A stretch of 64,000 nt of DNA, taken from NCBI GenBank assembly GCA_021740385.1, contig JAIOZY010000019.1, positions 1 to 64,000 on the forward strand, written 5' to 3'. Source of the stretch: Prolixibacteraceae bacterium. Its GTDB lineage: Bacteria > Bacteroidota > Bacteroidia > Bacteroidales > Prolixibacteraceae. The position numbers and the translations under genes were made by a program. The notes beneath the pieces are model-generated. The model saw nothing but the letters and a program-made list of their open reading frames with translations, was not told the DNA's origin and searched no databases. Position 1 is the first letter of the stretch. Every line of letters begins with the position of its first letter. Below, one piece after another: positions 6,969 to 16,180 of the stretch.

Positions 6969-9900
6969 ATGAAGAAAAAATTATTTATTTATCTCTTGTG
7001 GCTTGTTTTGCTGACATTTGTTGGTAGTCTAAGCTCGTTTGGAGTAAGTATTGATAACGAACAGAAAACAGTGTCAGGAAAAGTGGTTGATGCATCTGGT
7101 CAACCCCTGACAGGTGTAACCATTGTTGTTAAAGGTACAACACATGGCACAACAAGTAACACGGATGGAGAATACTCCCTTTCCAATGTTTCTGAAGAAG
7201 CAAGGCTTGTTTTTTCTTTTATTGGCATGCATACAAAGGAAATAGTTATTGGAAACAAATCGGTAATTGATGTTGTGTTGGAAGAGGAAGCTATTGGTAT
7301 AGCGGAGGTTATTACTGTAGGTTATGGGATTCAAAAGAAAGAGACATTAACGGGATCTGTTGTGAATGTTGATGGCGACGAGTTGGCAAAAAACCCAACA
7401 CCCAACGTAACAGCTACCCTGCAGGGACGATTACCGGGCTTGGTTGCCAGTCAACGATCAGGAGAGCCCGGAAGAGATGATCCGGATATCCTAATTCGGG
7501 GTGCTGGAACGTTTGGCAATAATTCACCGTTAATTATTGTTGATGGTGTTGAGCGTAGTTTGCTTGGCAGGTTGAACCCCGATGAAATTGAAAGTATTTC
7601 GGTACTGAAAGATGCATCGGCAGCAATATATGGAGCACGTGCTGCTAACGGGGTTATTATTGTAACCACAAAGCAGGGAAAAAAGGGCAAGCCTGTTTTT
7701 AGTTTATCCCTAAACAATGGTTTTCAGCAGCCCACAAAAGTTCCTGAAATGTTAGACGCTGCAACTTTTGCAGAAGTTTTTAATGAAGCTGAGTGGTATA
7801 GAAAAGGACGGCCCGAAGAATCAATTCCATTTTATCCGGATGAAGTCATTGAAAAGTTTAAGAATGGGTCTGATCCAATTTTATATCCCAACACAAATTG
7901 GATGGATGAAGTTTTAAAACCTTATTCTTTGCAACAACGTGTCAGCTTACAGGTTACCGGAGGCTCTGATGCCGTACGGTATTTGTTGTCATTTGCTGCT
8001 TTGACTCAGGATGGCCAATTTTATAACTGTCCCACACAATATAACCAGTACAACGCGCGGGTGAAAGTTGATGTAAACCTGAGTGAAAATTTCACTGTTG
8101 GTGCAAATATTAACGCAATTCTTAATTACAAAGAGTATTCAACCGTTGATACATGGATTAATTTTACTAATGTTTTAGTTGCCAATCCAACATTGCCGGC
8201 CCGATATCCAAACGGATTAATTGCTCCGGGACGATTGGGCGAAAATCCATTACTCCTGGATCAAAGAGGTTACAATAAAATTGAAGACACTCCCATTTAT
8301 TCAACATTTACAGCTACCTACAAAATCCCCTTTGTAAAGGGCTTAAGGGTCGATGCCTCTTTCAATTATGATTTGAGCAACCAGTTTCAAAAATTCTTCA
8401 GCCTGCCCTATTATTATCACGAGTATAATGTTAATACCAAAGAATATGAAAAAAAGCAGGGTACGGGCGCTTCAACAGTTGAACTAACTGACACGTACAG
8501 GAAATGGACTACAATGCTCTACAACTACCGTATAACTTACGATCGTACTTTTAATAATCACCATATTGTAGCCATGCTGGGACAGGAACAGCAAAAAAAT
8601 ACACATACCTGGGCCTCTGCCTACAGGAAAAATTTTGTCAGTTCGGCCATTGATCAAATAAATGTTGGAAGTACTGACCCTGAAGATAAAAACAATGGAG
8701 GTTCAGCTACTGCAAGTGCTTATAATAATTACTTCGGGCGGTTGAATTATAATTTTAAGCAAAAATATTTGGTTGAATTTTTATTCCGGTACGACGGATC
8801 GCAAATCTTTCCAGAAGGAAAACGTTATGGTTTTTTCCCGGGTTTTTCATTAGGTTGGCGCTTATCGGAAGAGGGTTTTATTAAAAACAACCTTTCGTTT
8901 GTCGATCAGCTAAAACTAAGGTTCTCACACGGCCAAATTGGTAATGACCGTGTTGGGCAATATCAATATTTACAATCCTATTCATTTGGTAATAATTACG
9001 TATTTGGAGGCAACGATGCCGCAGCAATTTATGCCAATACAATGCCTAATCCGAATATAACCTGGGAAGTAAGTAAAAAAACGGATATTGGTCTCGAAGC
9101 TTCAATATGGAACAATTTACTTGGATTGGATATAACATTGTGGAAAGAAAACAGATCGAATATCCTGGCACAAAGAAACCTTTCAATTCCGGCAATAGTT
9201 GGTTTTTCTGAATTACCAAGCGAAAATATCGGGGAAGTAGATAATCATGGCTTTGAAGCAGTAATCAGGCACCGCAACAAAGTAAACAATTTTTCGTATA
9301 ACATTGACGCGAACGTTGCCTATGCCAGAAGTAAAATTGTATTTATGGATGAAACCCCTCAGGCCGAACCTTACCAAAGCCGGACCGGGATGCCCGTTGG
9401 GGCTTCTTTGTTTTACCAGGCCGATGGGATTTTTAACACACAGGAAGAGCTGGATGAATTCCCTCATGCAAACGGTACCAAGGTGGGCGATGTTAAAATC
9501 GTTGACTTAAACGAAGATGGGAAAATTGATTCAAAGGATCAGTTTAGGTTCGACAAAACATCTACTCCCGAATATGTATTTGGATTGAACATGGGGTTCA
9601 GATATTTGAATTTCGATTTAAGCATGTTTTTCCAGGGGCAAACCAATGCATATAACTACGATGATGTATTTGTCCGGTTGGGAAATTCTACCTTTGATAA
9701 CGCGATGGTTGAGAGGGCCAAAGACCGCTGGACCGTTGATAATCCAGACGGAACCATGCCACGGGCCGATGGTTTTCAACCTGGCTGGTCAACTTTCTTC
9801 TTATACGATGCAACTTTTGTAAGGCTGAAAACATTTGAATTTGGATATTCATTACCAAATCATATTGTTTCCAAAATTGCACTTAAAGATGTACGCTTTT

Positions 9901-10028
9901 ATGTGAGCGCTTTTAACTTACTTACCTGGGCCAAAGAAATAAAATGGTCTGATCCTGAAATAAGCGGAAATTCCCTCTATTATCCGCAACAACGCGTAAT
10001 TAATTTAGGACTTAATGTAAAATTTTAA
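6969..10028 (+). CDS. SusC/RagA family TonB-linked outer membrane receptor
   Basis: A 1019-residue outer-membrane transporter that, with its SusD partner and TonB energy, takes up oligomers. After a signal peptide (to ~25) there is a carboxypeptidase-D-like domain (VSGKVVDASGQPLTGVTIVV onward, ~34-110), then the plug with EVITVGYGIQKKETLTGSV near 115 and SVLKDASAAIYGARAANGVI near 210. The remainder is a beta-barrel ending in the aromatic-terminated strand VINLGLNVKF. The ATG eight bases upstream is followed at once by a stop, so 6969 is the start. The SusD gene begins 12 bases after its stop. No degradative enzyme lies beside it, so the substrate cannot be guessed. Control by the adjacent LacI-type regulator is inferred from position. 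Confidence 0.95.
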   Translation: MKKKLFIYLLWLVLLTFVGSLSSFGVSIDNEQKTVSGKVVDASGQPLTGVTIVVKGTTHGTTSNTDGEYSLSNVSEEARLVFSFIGMHTKEIVIGNKSVIDVVLEEEAIGIAEVITVGYGIQKKETLTGSVVNVDGDELAKNPTPNVTATLQGRLPGLVASQRSGEPGRDDPDILIRGAGTFGNNSPLIIVDGVERSLLGRLNPDEIESISVLKDASAAIYGARAANGVIIVTTKQGKKGKPVFSLSLNNGFQQPTKVPEMLDAATFAEVFNEAEWYRKGRPEESIPFYPDEVIEKFKNGSDPILYPNTNWMDEVLKPYSLQQRVSLQVTGGSDAVRYLLSFAALTQDGQFYNCPTQYNQYNARVKVDVNLSENFTVGANINAILNYKEYSTVDTWINFTNVLVANPTLPARYPNGLIAPGRLGENPLLLDQRGYNKIEDTPIYSTFTATYKIPFVKGLRVDASFNYDLSNQFQKFFSLPYYYHEYNVNTKEYEKKQGTGASTVELTDTYRKWTTMLYNYRITYDRTFNNHHIVAMLGQEQQKNTHTWASAYRKNFVSSAIDQINVGSTDPEDKNNGGSATASAYNNYFGRLNYNFKQKYLVEFLFRYDGSQIFPEGKRYGFFPGFSLGWRLSEEGFIKNNLSFVDQLKLRFSHGQIGNDRVGQYQYLQSYSFGNNYVFGGNDAAAIYANTMPNPNITWEVSKKTDIGLEASIWNNLLGLDITLWKENRSNILAQRNLSIPAIVGFSELPSENIGEVDNHGFEAVIRHRNKVNNFSYNIDANVAYARSKIVFMDETPQAEPYQSRTGMPVGASLFYQADGIFNTQEELDEFPHANGTKVGDVKIVDLNEDGKIDSKDQFRFDKTSTPEYVFGLNMGFRYLNFDLSMFFQGQTNAYNYDDVFVRLGNSTFDNAMVERAKDRWTVDNPDGTMPRADGFQPGWSTFFLYDATFVRLKTFEFGYSLPNHIVSKIALKDVRFYVSAFNLLTWAKEIKWSDPEISGNSLYYPQQRVINLGLNVKF

Positions 10029-10040
10029 AATGAATTTAAA

Positions 10041-11723
10041 ATGAAAAAGATATTTGTAATATATATATGTATGTTATTCTTTATGTCGTGTAGTGATAGC
10101 ATACTTGATATACCGGCAAAAGACCGCATTGCCGATGATATTGTATGGACAGATGAAAGTCTTGTTAAAGCATACCATAATGAACTTTATAATTGCATTC
10201 TTCACGGCTTTAAAATACACATGCAATCAAAAGCCACCGATGAAGCTTATTGTAGCATTACCTGGGATATTGGTATAGTACCGGCAGGTTCATTGACTGC
10301 CGATAATGTAACATCCGTTTCCAATACACACTGGGCTGGTGGAGGCAACCTGTATTATTGGGATACAGCCTACCAATACATTAGAAAAATCAACATATTT
10401 CTGGAAAAAATGCAGGGCGAGGATATTCAAATTGAAGGTAAAGACCGTTTAGTTGCCGAAGCTAAATTCCTTAGGGCCTATACTTATTTCATGCTTATTC
10501 AACGCTTTAGCGGAGTACCAATTGTAAAGCAATCATACGGTATGGTTGACGATATAACTTTTACCAGAAACACTTTTGACGAATGCGTTCAATTTATTGA
10601 AGAAAACCTGAAAGAAGCAATACCCGATTTACCGGAAAGGTATGAAGCAAGTGATGCTGAATTTGGAAGGGCTACAAAAGATGCATGTAAAGCCCTGCGT
10701 TCACGAATGTATTTGTATGCCGCATCGCCACTTTTTAACCCATCAAATGATGAACAAAAATGGCAAAAAGCCGCCGATGCCGCTAAAGATTTGTTGGATA
10801 GTGAATATACATTGTATCCTGATTATGACAAATTGTTTAACCAACCAAGTGGTACCGCTAACAGTGAGATGATATTTGCACGGACCTTTTCTACTACAAA
10901 CTTCCATCAGGCCCCGATGCATAACTTAGGACGCCGATATGGAGCTTATGGTGGTTGGTGGGCGAGTAACGGACCTTCACAAAACCTGGTTGATGATTAT
11001 GATATGATTAACGGAGAACCTCCATTTATTGACTCAAATGGTGAAAAAACAATCAATCCGGCATCAGGGTACGATCCTCAAAATCCGTATATCGACCGTG
11101 ACCCCCGTTTTTATCATACAGTAATTTATGATGGTTCAGTTTATCATGGCGATTTGCATGAAATGTGGGTTGCTTCTGATGGGAAAACATGGGGTTACGA
11201 TTCGTATAAGCAAAGTGGCGATAATCCCCGTACCAACTATATTTTGAGAAAATTTATGCCCGAAGAAGGTGTTGAGCTTAGTTGGCAGGGAACATACACA
11301 AATCCATGGATAATTTTTCGGTTGGGTGAAATATACCTGAATTATGCCGAGGCAATGTTTGAATTAGGCGATGAAGCAACATGCAGGGAATACATTTCGA
11401 AAGTAAGGGAAAGAGTTGGAATGCCAGCCATACCTAATTCGGTTACAGGTGAGCAATTGAGAAAAAGGCTCTATAATGAACGTAGAATTGAGCTTGCTTT
11501 TGAAGAGCATCGATTCTGGGATGTTCGGAGATGGAAAATTGCCATGGATATTGAAAACAGACCAATTTATGGTATGGATATTATTAAAGACGTTGAAACC
11601 GGTGAGAAATCATATGAACCAATGGTTTTACTTAAGCGGGAGTTTCTGGAGTATATGAATTTGCTTCCAATTGCTACTGAAGAGATTCGGAAAACCTCGT
11701 TAGATCAGAATTTAGGTTATTAA
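10041..11723 (+). CDS. SusD/RagB family surface glycan-binding lipoprotein
   Basis: A 560-residue lipoprotein partner of the preceding SusC. The N-terminus has a short hydrophobic signal ending in the lipobox FFMSC, with Cys near residue 17 as the lipidation site, followed by SDSILDIPAKD, typical of SusD. The body has the family features: AEAKFLRAYTYFMLIQRFSGVP near 140 and the C-terminal EIYLNYAEAMFELGD and RRIELAFEEHRFWDVRRWK segments. It lies 12 bases after susC and is followed by a strong terminator, so susC and susD form a two-gene transcription unit. It would bind the incoming ligand at the mouth of the SusC channel; the ligand is unknown. Confidence 0.94.
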   Translation: MKKIFVIYICMLFFMSCSDSILDIPAKDRIADDIVWTDESLVKAYHNELYNCILHGFKIHMQSKATDEAYCSITWDIGIVPAGSLTADNVTSVSNTHWAGGGNLYYWDTAYQYIRKINIFLEKMQGEDIQIEGKDRLVAEAKFLRAYTYFMLIQRFSGVPIVKQSYGMVDDITFTRNTFDECVQFIEENLKEAIPDLPERYEASDAEFGRATKDACKALRSRMYLYAASPLFNPSNDEQKWQKAADAAKDLLDSEYTLYPDYDKLFNQPSGTANSEMIFARTFSTTNFHQAPMHNLGRRYGAYGGWWASNGPSQNLVDDYDMINGEPPFIDSNGEKTINPASGYDPQNPYIDRDPRFYHTVIYDGSVYHGDLHEMWVASDGKTWGYDSYKQSGDNPRTNYILRKFMPEEGVELSWQGTYTNPWIIFRLGEIYLNYAEAMFELGDEATCREYISKVRERVGMPAIPNSVTGEQLRKRLYNERRIELAFEEHRFWDVRRWKIAMDIENRPIYGMDIIKDVETGEKSYEPMVLLKREFLEYMNLLPIATEEIRKTSLDQNLGY

Positions 11724-11743
11724 TAATGGATTAATGGAATCTT

Positions 11744-11782
11744 AACAAGGGTGTGTTCAAGTATAATGCACCCTTGTTTTGT
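11744..11782 (+). terminator. Rho-independent terminator after susD
   Basis: A 10-bp stem, AACAAGGGTG (11744-11753) with CACCCTTGTT (11769-11778), surrounds a 15-base loop and runs into a T-rich tail. It closes the first susCD unit. Confidence 0.8.
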
Positions 11783-11967
11783 GTTTTTGATCACTTCTGT
11801 AAGTAACATTTTCGCCAAAATCGAATTTGACCTTTTGACCGGGAATTTCGGTATAAAACCTTTTTGAAACTTTTATGTTTGATGCAGTAATGAGCGGGCA
11901 AATGAATTTCATAAATCAGGTGCTTTGTGGTTCGGCCAAATTTAATAATAAATTATTGCTCGAATCC

Positions 11968-11996
11968 TTGCAATAAAGCGATAATCATTATCTTTG
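11968..11996 (+). promoter_or_regulatory. Promoter of the thrS-infC-rpmI-rplT operon
   Basis: TTG at 11968-11970 is followed after 18 bases by TATCTTTG (11989-11996), a perfect TAnnTTTG -7 box at nearly ideal spacing. It places transcription start near 12003 and so excludes any translation start at 11994, fixing the thrS start at the ATG at 12024. Confidence 0.7.
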
Positions 11997-12023
11997 CAAA
12001 CTGTTTTTTTAAAAAGGTGTAAA

Positions 12024-13982
12024 ATGATCAACATAACCCTTCCCGACGGGAGTATAAAACAATTTGAAAATCCGGTTACCGGGCTCGAAATAGCTAATTC
12101 GATCAGTCCCAGGCTGGCAAAGGAGGTTTTGTCGGTTTCGGTTAATGATGAATTGTGGGATTTATTGAGGATTATTAACGAAGATGCCTCGATAAAACTG
12201 CACAAGTGGGACGATGATGAAGGCAAACATGCCTTCTGGCATTCATCGGCACACCTGATGGCTGAAGCCATTGAAACGCTTTACCCGGGAACAAAATTTG
12301 GAATTGGCCCGGCCATTGAAAACGGTTTTTATTACGACATTGAATTGCCCGATGGCGAAGTGCTTTCGGAGAAAGACCTTGAGCCCATCGAAAAGAAAAT
12401 GATTGAACTGGCCAGGCTGAAAAATGAAATAAAGCGGGAAGAAATATCGAAGGAAAATGCCCTGAAGTTGTTCGAAAAGAAGGGCGATCCGTATAAAGTT
12501 GAGCTGATTAGCGAACTTGAAGACGGAACAATTACCCTTTACCATCAGGGCAATTTCACCGATTTATGTCGCGGCCCACACCTGCCCGATACAAGTTACA
12601 TAAAAGCAGCGAAAATATTGAGTCTGGCCGGTGCTTACTGGCGTGGCGACGAAAAAAACAAGATGCTGACCCGCGTTTACGGTATCACTTTTCCCAAAGC
12701 AAAATTGCTTGATGAATACCTTTTGCTTTTAGAAGAAGCCAAAAAACGCGACCACCGGAAGATAGGGAAGGAGATGGAACTTTTCACTTTCTCGCAGGAT
12801 GTTGGCATGGGCCTCCCTTTGTGGTTGCCCAAAGGCGCCATGTTGCGCGAACAGCTTGAAACTTTCCTCAAAAAGGTACAGAAAAATTTCGGGTACCAGC
12901 AAATAATGACCCCGCACATTGGCGATGTACGCCTGTACAAAACATCGGGGCATTACGAGAAATACGGTAAGGATTCATTTCAGGTGATTCACACACCACA
13001 GGAAGGCGAAGAGTACATGTTGAAACCCATGAACTGCCCACACCACTGCGAAATATACAAATCGAAACCCCGTTCGTACAAAGATCTTCCCATTCGTTAT
13101 GCCGAGTTTGGAACCGTATACCGTTACGAACAAAGTGGCGAGTTGCACGGCCTTACCCGCGTGAGGGGATTTACCCAGGACGATGCCCATATTTTTTGCA
13201 CGCCCGATCAGCTAAAAGATGAATTCAAAAAGGTAATCGACATCATATTCATCATTTTTGAAGCACTTGAATTTAAGGATTATACCGCTCAAATATCGTT
13301 GCGTGATCCAAAGAATACGGAAAAATATATTGGTACTGACGAAAATTGGGAAAAAGCTGAACAGGCCATTATTGAAGCCGTGGAAGAAAAGGGTCTTCGT
13401 ACAATCACCGAAACAGGCGAAGCCGCTTTTTACGGGCCAAAGCTCGATTTCATGATCAAGGATGCCGTTGGCCGCAGTTGGCAGTTGGGGACCATTCAGG
13501 TTGATTACAACCTGCCCGACCGTTTTGAACTGGAATACACCGGTGCCGACAATCAAAAACACCGTCCGGTAATGATCCACCGCGCACCCTTCGGTTCAAT
13601 GGAGCGTTTCGTGGCTGTATTAATCGAACATACAGCCGGAAAATTCCCACTTTGGCTAACACCCGAACAGGTTGTGGTATTGCCAATTAGTGAAAAATTC
13701 AATGAATATGCCCTAAAAGTTTCAAATATTTTAAATATTTCCGATATTCGCACCGTTGTTGACGACCGTAACGAAAAGATTGGCAGAAAGATTCGTGACA
13801 ATGAACTGAAACGGATACCCTATTTGCTCATTGTTGGCGAAAAAGAAGCCGATGCCGAAACCGTTTCGGTACGGCGTCAGGGACAAGGAGATAAAGGCAC
13901 AATGAGCCTTGAAGAATTTGCAGGGTTTATTAAAAGCGAAGTTCAGGAACAATTGAATGCAATTAAATATAATATTAATTAA
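12024..13982 (+). CDS. thrS: Threonyl-tRNA synthetase
   Basis: A 652-residue class II synthetase charging tRNA-Thr in the cytosol. The ubiquitin-like TGS domain is at ~1-60 ([20 protein letters not shown]). The editing domain follows with [11 protein letters not shown] near 74-84. The catalytic core has the class II motifs, including [18 protein letters not shown] near 335 and [14 protein letters not shown] near 375, and the C-terminal anticodon-binding domain begins near 550. The start at 12024 is chosen because the promoter box at 11989-11996 overlaps the upstream in-frame codons and because the TGS domain begins exactly there. It is first in an operon with infC, rpmI and rplT, the same order as in E. 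coli. Confidence 0.97.
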   Translation: MINITLPDGSIKQFENPVTGLEIANSISPRLAKEVLSVSVNDELWDLLRIINEDASIKLHKWDDDEGKHAFWHSSAHLMAEAIETLYPGTKFGIGPAIENGFYYDIELPDGEVLSEKDLEPIEKKMIELARLKNEIKREEISKENALKLFEKKGDPYKVELISELEDGTITLYHQGNFTDLCRGPHLPDTSYIKAAKILSLAGAYWRGDEKNKMLTRVYGITFPKAKLLDEYLLLLEEAKKRDHRKIGKEMELFTFSQDVGMGLPLWLPKGAMLREQLETFLKKVQKNFGYQQIMTPHIGDVRLYKTSGHYEKYGKDSFQVIHTPQEGEEYMLKPMNCPHHCEIYKSKPRSYKDLPIRYAEFGTVYRYEQSGELHGLTRVRGFTQDDAHIFCTPDQLKDEFKKVIDIIFIIFEALEFKDYTAQISLRDPKNTEKYIGTDENWEKAEQAIIEAVEEKGLRTITETGEAAFYGPKLDFMIKDAVGRSWQLGTIQVDYNLPDRFELEYTGADNQKHRPVMIHRAPFGSMERFVAVLIEHTAGKFPLWLTPEQVVVLPISEKFNEYALKVSNILNISDIRTVVDDRNEKIGRKIRDNELKRIPYLLIVGEKEADAETVSVRRQGQGDKGTMSLEEFAGFIKSEVQEQLNAIKYNIN

Positions 13983-13999
13983 TATAGGAGGACTTTACA

Positions 14000-14557
14000 A
14001 TAGCACCACGAGGTAACCGTCATAACAGAAGGGATAAAGATAAATTATTCTTTCGGATAAATAATCAAATCAGGGTAAGGGAAGTCCGCCTGGTTGGAGA
14101 TAACATCGAAAACCCGGGGGTTGTGCCAACGCATAAGGCATTGAAATTGGCCGATGAAATGGAGCTCGATTTAGTTGAGATTTCGCCAAAAGCCGATCCG
14201 CCCGTTTGTAAAATTATCGATTATCAGAAGTTTCTTTATCATCAGAAAAAGAAACAAAAAGAGATAAAGGCGAAAGCTGTAAAAGTTGTTGTTAAAGAGA
14301 TACGTTTCGGACCCAATACCGATGAACACGACTATCAGTTTAAACTGCGGCATGCCGAAAAGTTTTTGAACGAAGGTGCAAAAGTTAAGGCTTACGTATT
14401 TTTTAAGGGGCGCTCAATTTTGTTTAAAGAACAAGGGGAAATATTGCTTTTACGACTTGCCAGCGAATTAGAAGAAGTTGGAAAGTTAGAACAGATGCCT
14501 AAATTGGAAGGCAAACGGATGACGATATTTATTTCACCTAAGAAAGTAAAAAAGTAA
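14000..14557 (+). CDS. infC: Translation initiation factor IF-3 with an AUA start codon
   Basis: IF-3 binds the 30S subunit, blocks premature 50S joining and rejects initiation at non-canonical start codons. Conserved N-terminal residues ([19 protein letters not shown]) lie upstream of the first possible GTG start at 14123, so the gene must begin earlier. In that frame a stop occurs at 13985-13987, leaving only GAG GAC TTT ACA ATA before the conserved sequence. ATA at 14000 is eight bases after a strong AGGAGG ribosome-binding site (13986-13991), giving 185 residues against 180 in E. coli. E. coli infC uses AUU so that IF-3 represses its own translation; AUA here would do the same. It lies 17 bases after thrS. 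The downstream part ([19 protein letters not shown] onward) is typical IF-3. Confidence 0.9.
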   Translation: MAPRGNRHNRRDKDKLFFRINNQIRVREVRLVGDNIENPGVVPTHKALKLADEMELDLVEISPKADPPVCKIIDYQKFLYHQKKKQKEIKAKAVKVVVKEIRFGPNTDEHDYQFKLRHAEKFLNEGAKVKAYVFFKGRSILFKEQGEILLLRLASELEEVGKLEQMPKLEGKRMTIFISPKKVKK

Positions 14558-14588
14558 TTAGGTAAATTCATTATTAAAAAGTAGGATA

Positions 14589-14786
14589 ATGCCGAAAATG
14601 AAAACCAATGCCGGGGCTAAAAAACGTTTTAAGCTTACCGGTACAGGAAAAATCAAAAGGAAACATGCTTTTAAAAGTCATATTTTGACCAAAAAAAGCA
14701 CAAAGCAAAAACGCAACTTAACATACTTTGGTGTTGTTGATAAAGCCGACGAGACCAATGTTAAGAAGTTGCTGGCAATGAAGTAG
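14589..14786 (+). CDS. rpmI: 50S ribosomal protein L35
   Basis: A 65-residue, very basic protein of the large ribosomal subunit. The sequence [20 protein letters not shown] is diagnostic, followed by [19 protein letters not shown], and the length is normal. It lies 31 bases after infC in the classic infC-rpmI-rplT order and is probably cotranscribed and co-regulated with them. Confidence 0.97.
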   Translation: MPKMKTNAGAKKRFKLTGTGKIKRKHAFKSHILTKKSTKQKRNLTYFGVVDKADETNVKKLLAMK

Positions 14787-14886
14787 TTCTTTTGAAATGT
14801 TGAAATTATAACAAGTGTTAACCGGAGTGACTTAGCCAAAAAGATCCGTTGAATGGCGGGCGCTAACCACTCGAAAAATTGAAATT
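14787..14886 (+). promoter_or_regulatory. rpmI-rplT spacer, possible L20 control region
   Basis: A 100-base spacer separates rpmI from rplT, longer than the other gaps in this operon, and contains GC-rich blocks (ACCGGAGTGAC, GAATGGCGGGCGCTAACC). In E. coli, L20 represses its own operon by binding a pseudoknot around rpmI. Whether a similar structure forms here I cannot say by eye; this is a candidate only. Confidence 0.2.
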
Positions 14887-15234
14887 ATGCCAAGAAGTGT
14901 AAACAATGTAGCATCGCGTGCAAGAAGGAAAAAAATCCTGAAGCAGACAAAAGGAAATTTTGGGGCACGCGCGAACGTTTGGACGGTAGCAAAGAACACC
15001 TGGGAAAAGGGGTTGCAATATGCCTACCGCGACCGGAAGAAGAAAAAAGGCCAGTTCAGGTCGTTATGGATACAGCGTATTAACGCTGCTGTACGTCCCG
15101 AAGGGCTCAATTATTCAACGTTCATCAATTTATTGAAACAGAAGAATATAGAGATAAACCGCAAGGTTTTGGCCGATTTGGCGATGAACAATCCAAAAAC
15201 GTTCAAAGCTATCGTGAAAAAGGTAGCAAAATAA
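14887..15234 (+). CDS. rplT: 50S ribosomal protein L20
   Basis: A 115-residue basic ribosomal protein needed early in 50S assembly. [20 protein letters not shown] and [20 protein letters not shown] are highly conserved family segments, as is [20 protein letters not shown], and the length matches the family. It is the last gene of the thrS operon and is followed by a strong terminator at 15263-15289. In other bacteria L20 also represses translation of its own operon. Confidence 0.97.
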   Translation: MPRSVNNVASRARRKKILKQTKGNFGARANVWTVAKNTWEKGLQYAYRDRKKKKGQFRSLWIQRINAAVRPEGLNYSTFINLLKQKNIEINRKVLADLAMNNPKTFKAIVKKVAK

Positions 15235-15262
15235 ATTTTTGAAAATCTTAGGTGAAAAATAC

Positions 15263-15294
15263 AGCCCGTTGTTCAAAGAGCAACGGGCTTTTTA
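15263..15294 (+). terminator. Rho-independent terminator after rplT
   Basis: AGCCCGTTG (15263-15271) pairs perfectly with CAACGGGCT (15281-15289) around nine bases, followed by TTTTTATT. It also lies just downstream of the minus-strand gene ending at 15305 and may serve both directions. Confidence 0.85.
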
Positions 15295-15304
15295 TTATTC
15301 ATCA

Positions 15305-16159
15305 TTATTCGTTAGTTACTTCAATTAAATCATAAACCGATTCAGGTGAAGCCTGTAAGATTGATTGTATTTTTTGATTTAAATACTCTCCATATTGATG
15401 GGGCAAATCTTCACTTCTGTTTTTTAATGACATGTACAATTCAAGTGCCTTGTTATTATCACCTATCAATTCATAGATTTCAGCCTGCAAAATTGCTCCA
15501 GAGTAATCATCGCCTGATTGATCATTATACATTTCGGCATACTCAAAGGCTTTTTCATATAATCCCCGTCGTGTATAATAGATTGATAGGTCTTTTAAGT
15601 ATTCAGGGCTGTTTGTTGGGCGGTATTTATTTAAAATTAAAAACGAAAAAGATTGTGAGTAGATCGTGTCGTTTTGATTTAGGGACGTGTTTTTGAAAAT
15701 GACCTTGGCACGGGCTTTATAAGTTCCGGTTCTCATTTTTTGTACATCTTCAGGATCAATGCCCCAGTCGATATAATGCGTCTGGTTCTTTTCGATGTTA
15801 ATTATTGTCGTATCGTATTTATTGTTAAGCAAATGGAGTTGCTGGTATGGTTTAATCCATTTTTTTTCTTCATTGCTGAAAAATTCCACAACAGCTTTAT
15901 TTTTCCAGTTGATTGTATCCTCCACAACGAACAAGTCCTTTGTCAATTCTGTTTGTTCGATTTGTTCGTTGAATTGATCATCAGTGATTTTTCCAGATTC
16001 TTTTTTAAATTCAAGGTATAATTTCTTATTTAATATCGATTTTTCCGCTTTAACTGAATCTGCATCAATGTTTATTGTGAAAATTACGGGTTCATTCCTG
16101 AAAAATTCAGTTTTTTCTGTTGAGAAAAATATTGAGAATAAGTAGATTATTGCAAACAT
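15305..16159 (-). CDS. Hypothetical protein with TPR-like C-terminal repeats
   Basis: A 284-residue protein I cannot assign to a named family. The first ~13 residues (MFAIIYLFSIFFS) are hydrophobic and could be a short signal or anchor. Residues ~20-175 look like a beta-rich extracytoplasmic domain (PVIFTINIDADSV, YKARAKVIFKNTSL). Residues ~190-280 contain paired helices with TPR character: LSIYYTRRGLYEKAFEYAEM then AEIYELIGDNNKALELYMSL. It starts 21 bases after the stop of the giant metalloprotease-like gene on the same strand, so the two are almost certainly one operon, and it may assist or accompany that protein at the cell surface. Function is unknown. Confidence 0.75.
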   Translation of the reverse strand: MFAIIYLFSIFFSTEKTEFFRNEPVIFTINIDADSVKAEKSILNKKLYLEFKKESGKITDDQFNEQIEQTELTKDLFVVEDTINWKNKAVVEFFSNEEKKWIKPYQQLHLLNNKYDTTIINIEKNQTHYIDWGIDPEDVQKMRTGTYKARAKVIFKNTSLNQNDTIYSQSFSFLILNKYRPTNSPEYLKDLSIYYTRRGLYEKAFEYAEMYNDQSGDDYSGAILQAEIYELIGDNNKALELYMSLKNRSEDLPHQYGEYLNQKIQSILQASPESVYDLIEVTNE

Positions 16160-16180
16160 GATTGTTCCTCCATTAATTAA

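Noticed and set aside
11994-12023. Ten extra N-terminal codons for thrS starting at 11994
   Set aside because: They overlap the perfect -7 promoter box at 11989-11996, and the TGS domain begins at the ATG at 12024.
14123-14557. infC starting at the GTG at 14123
   Set aside because: It would remove the conserved IF-3 N-terminal domain residues [17 protein letters not shown], which are clearly encoded upstream in the same frame.
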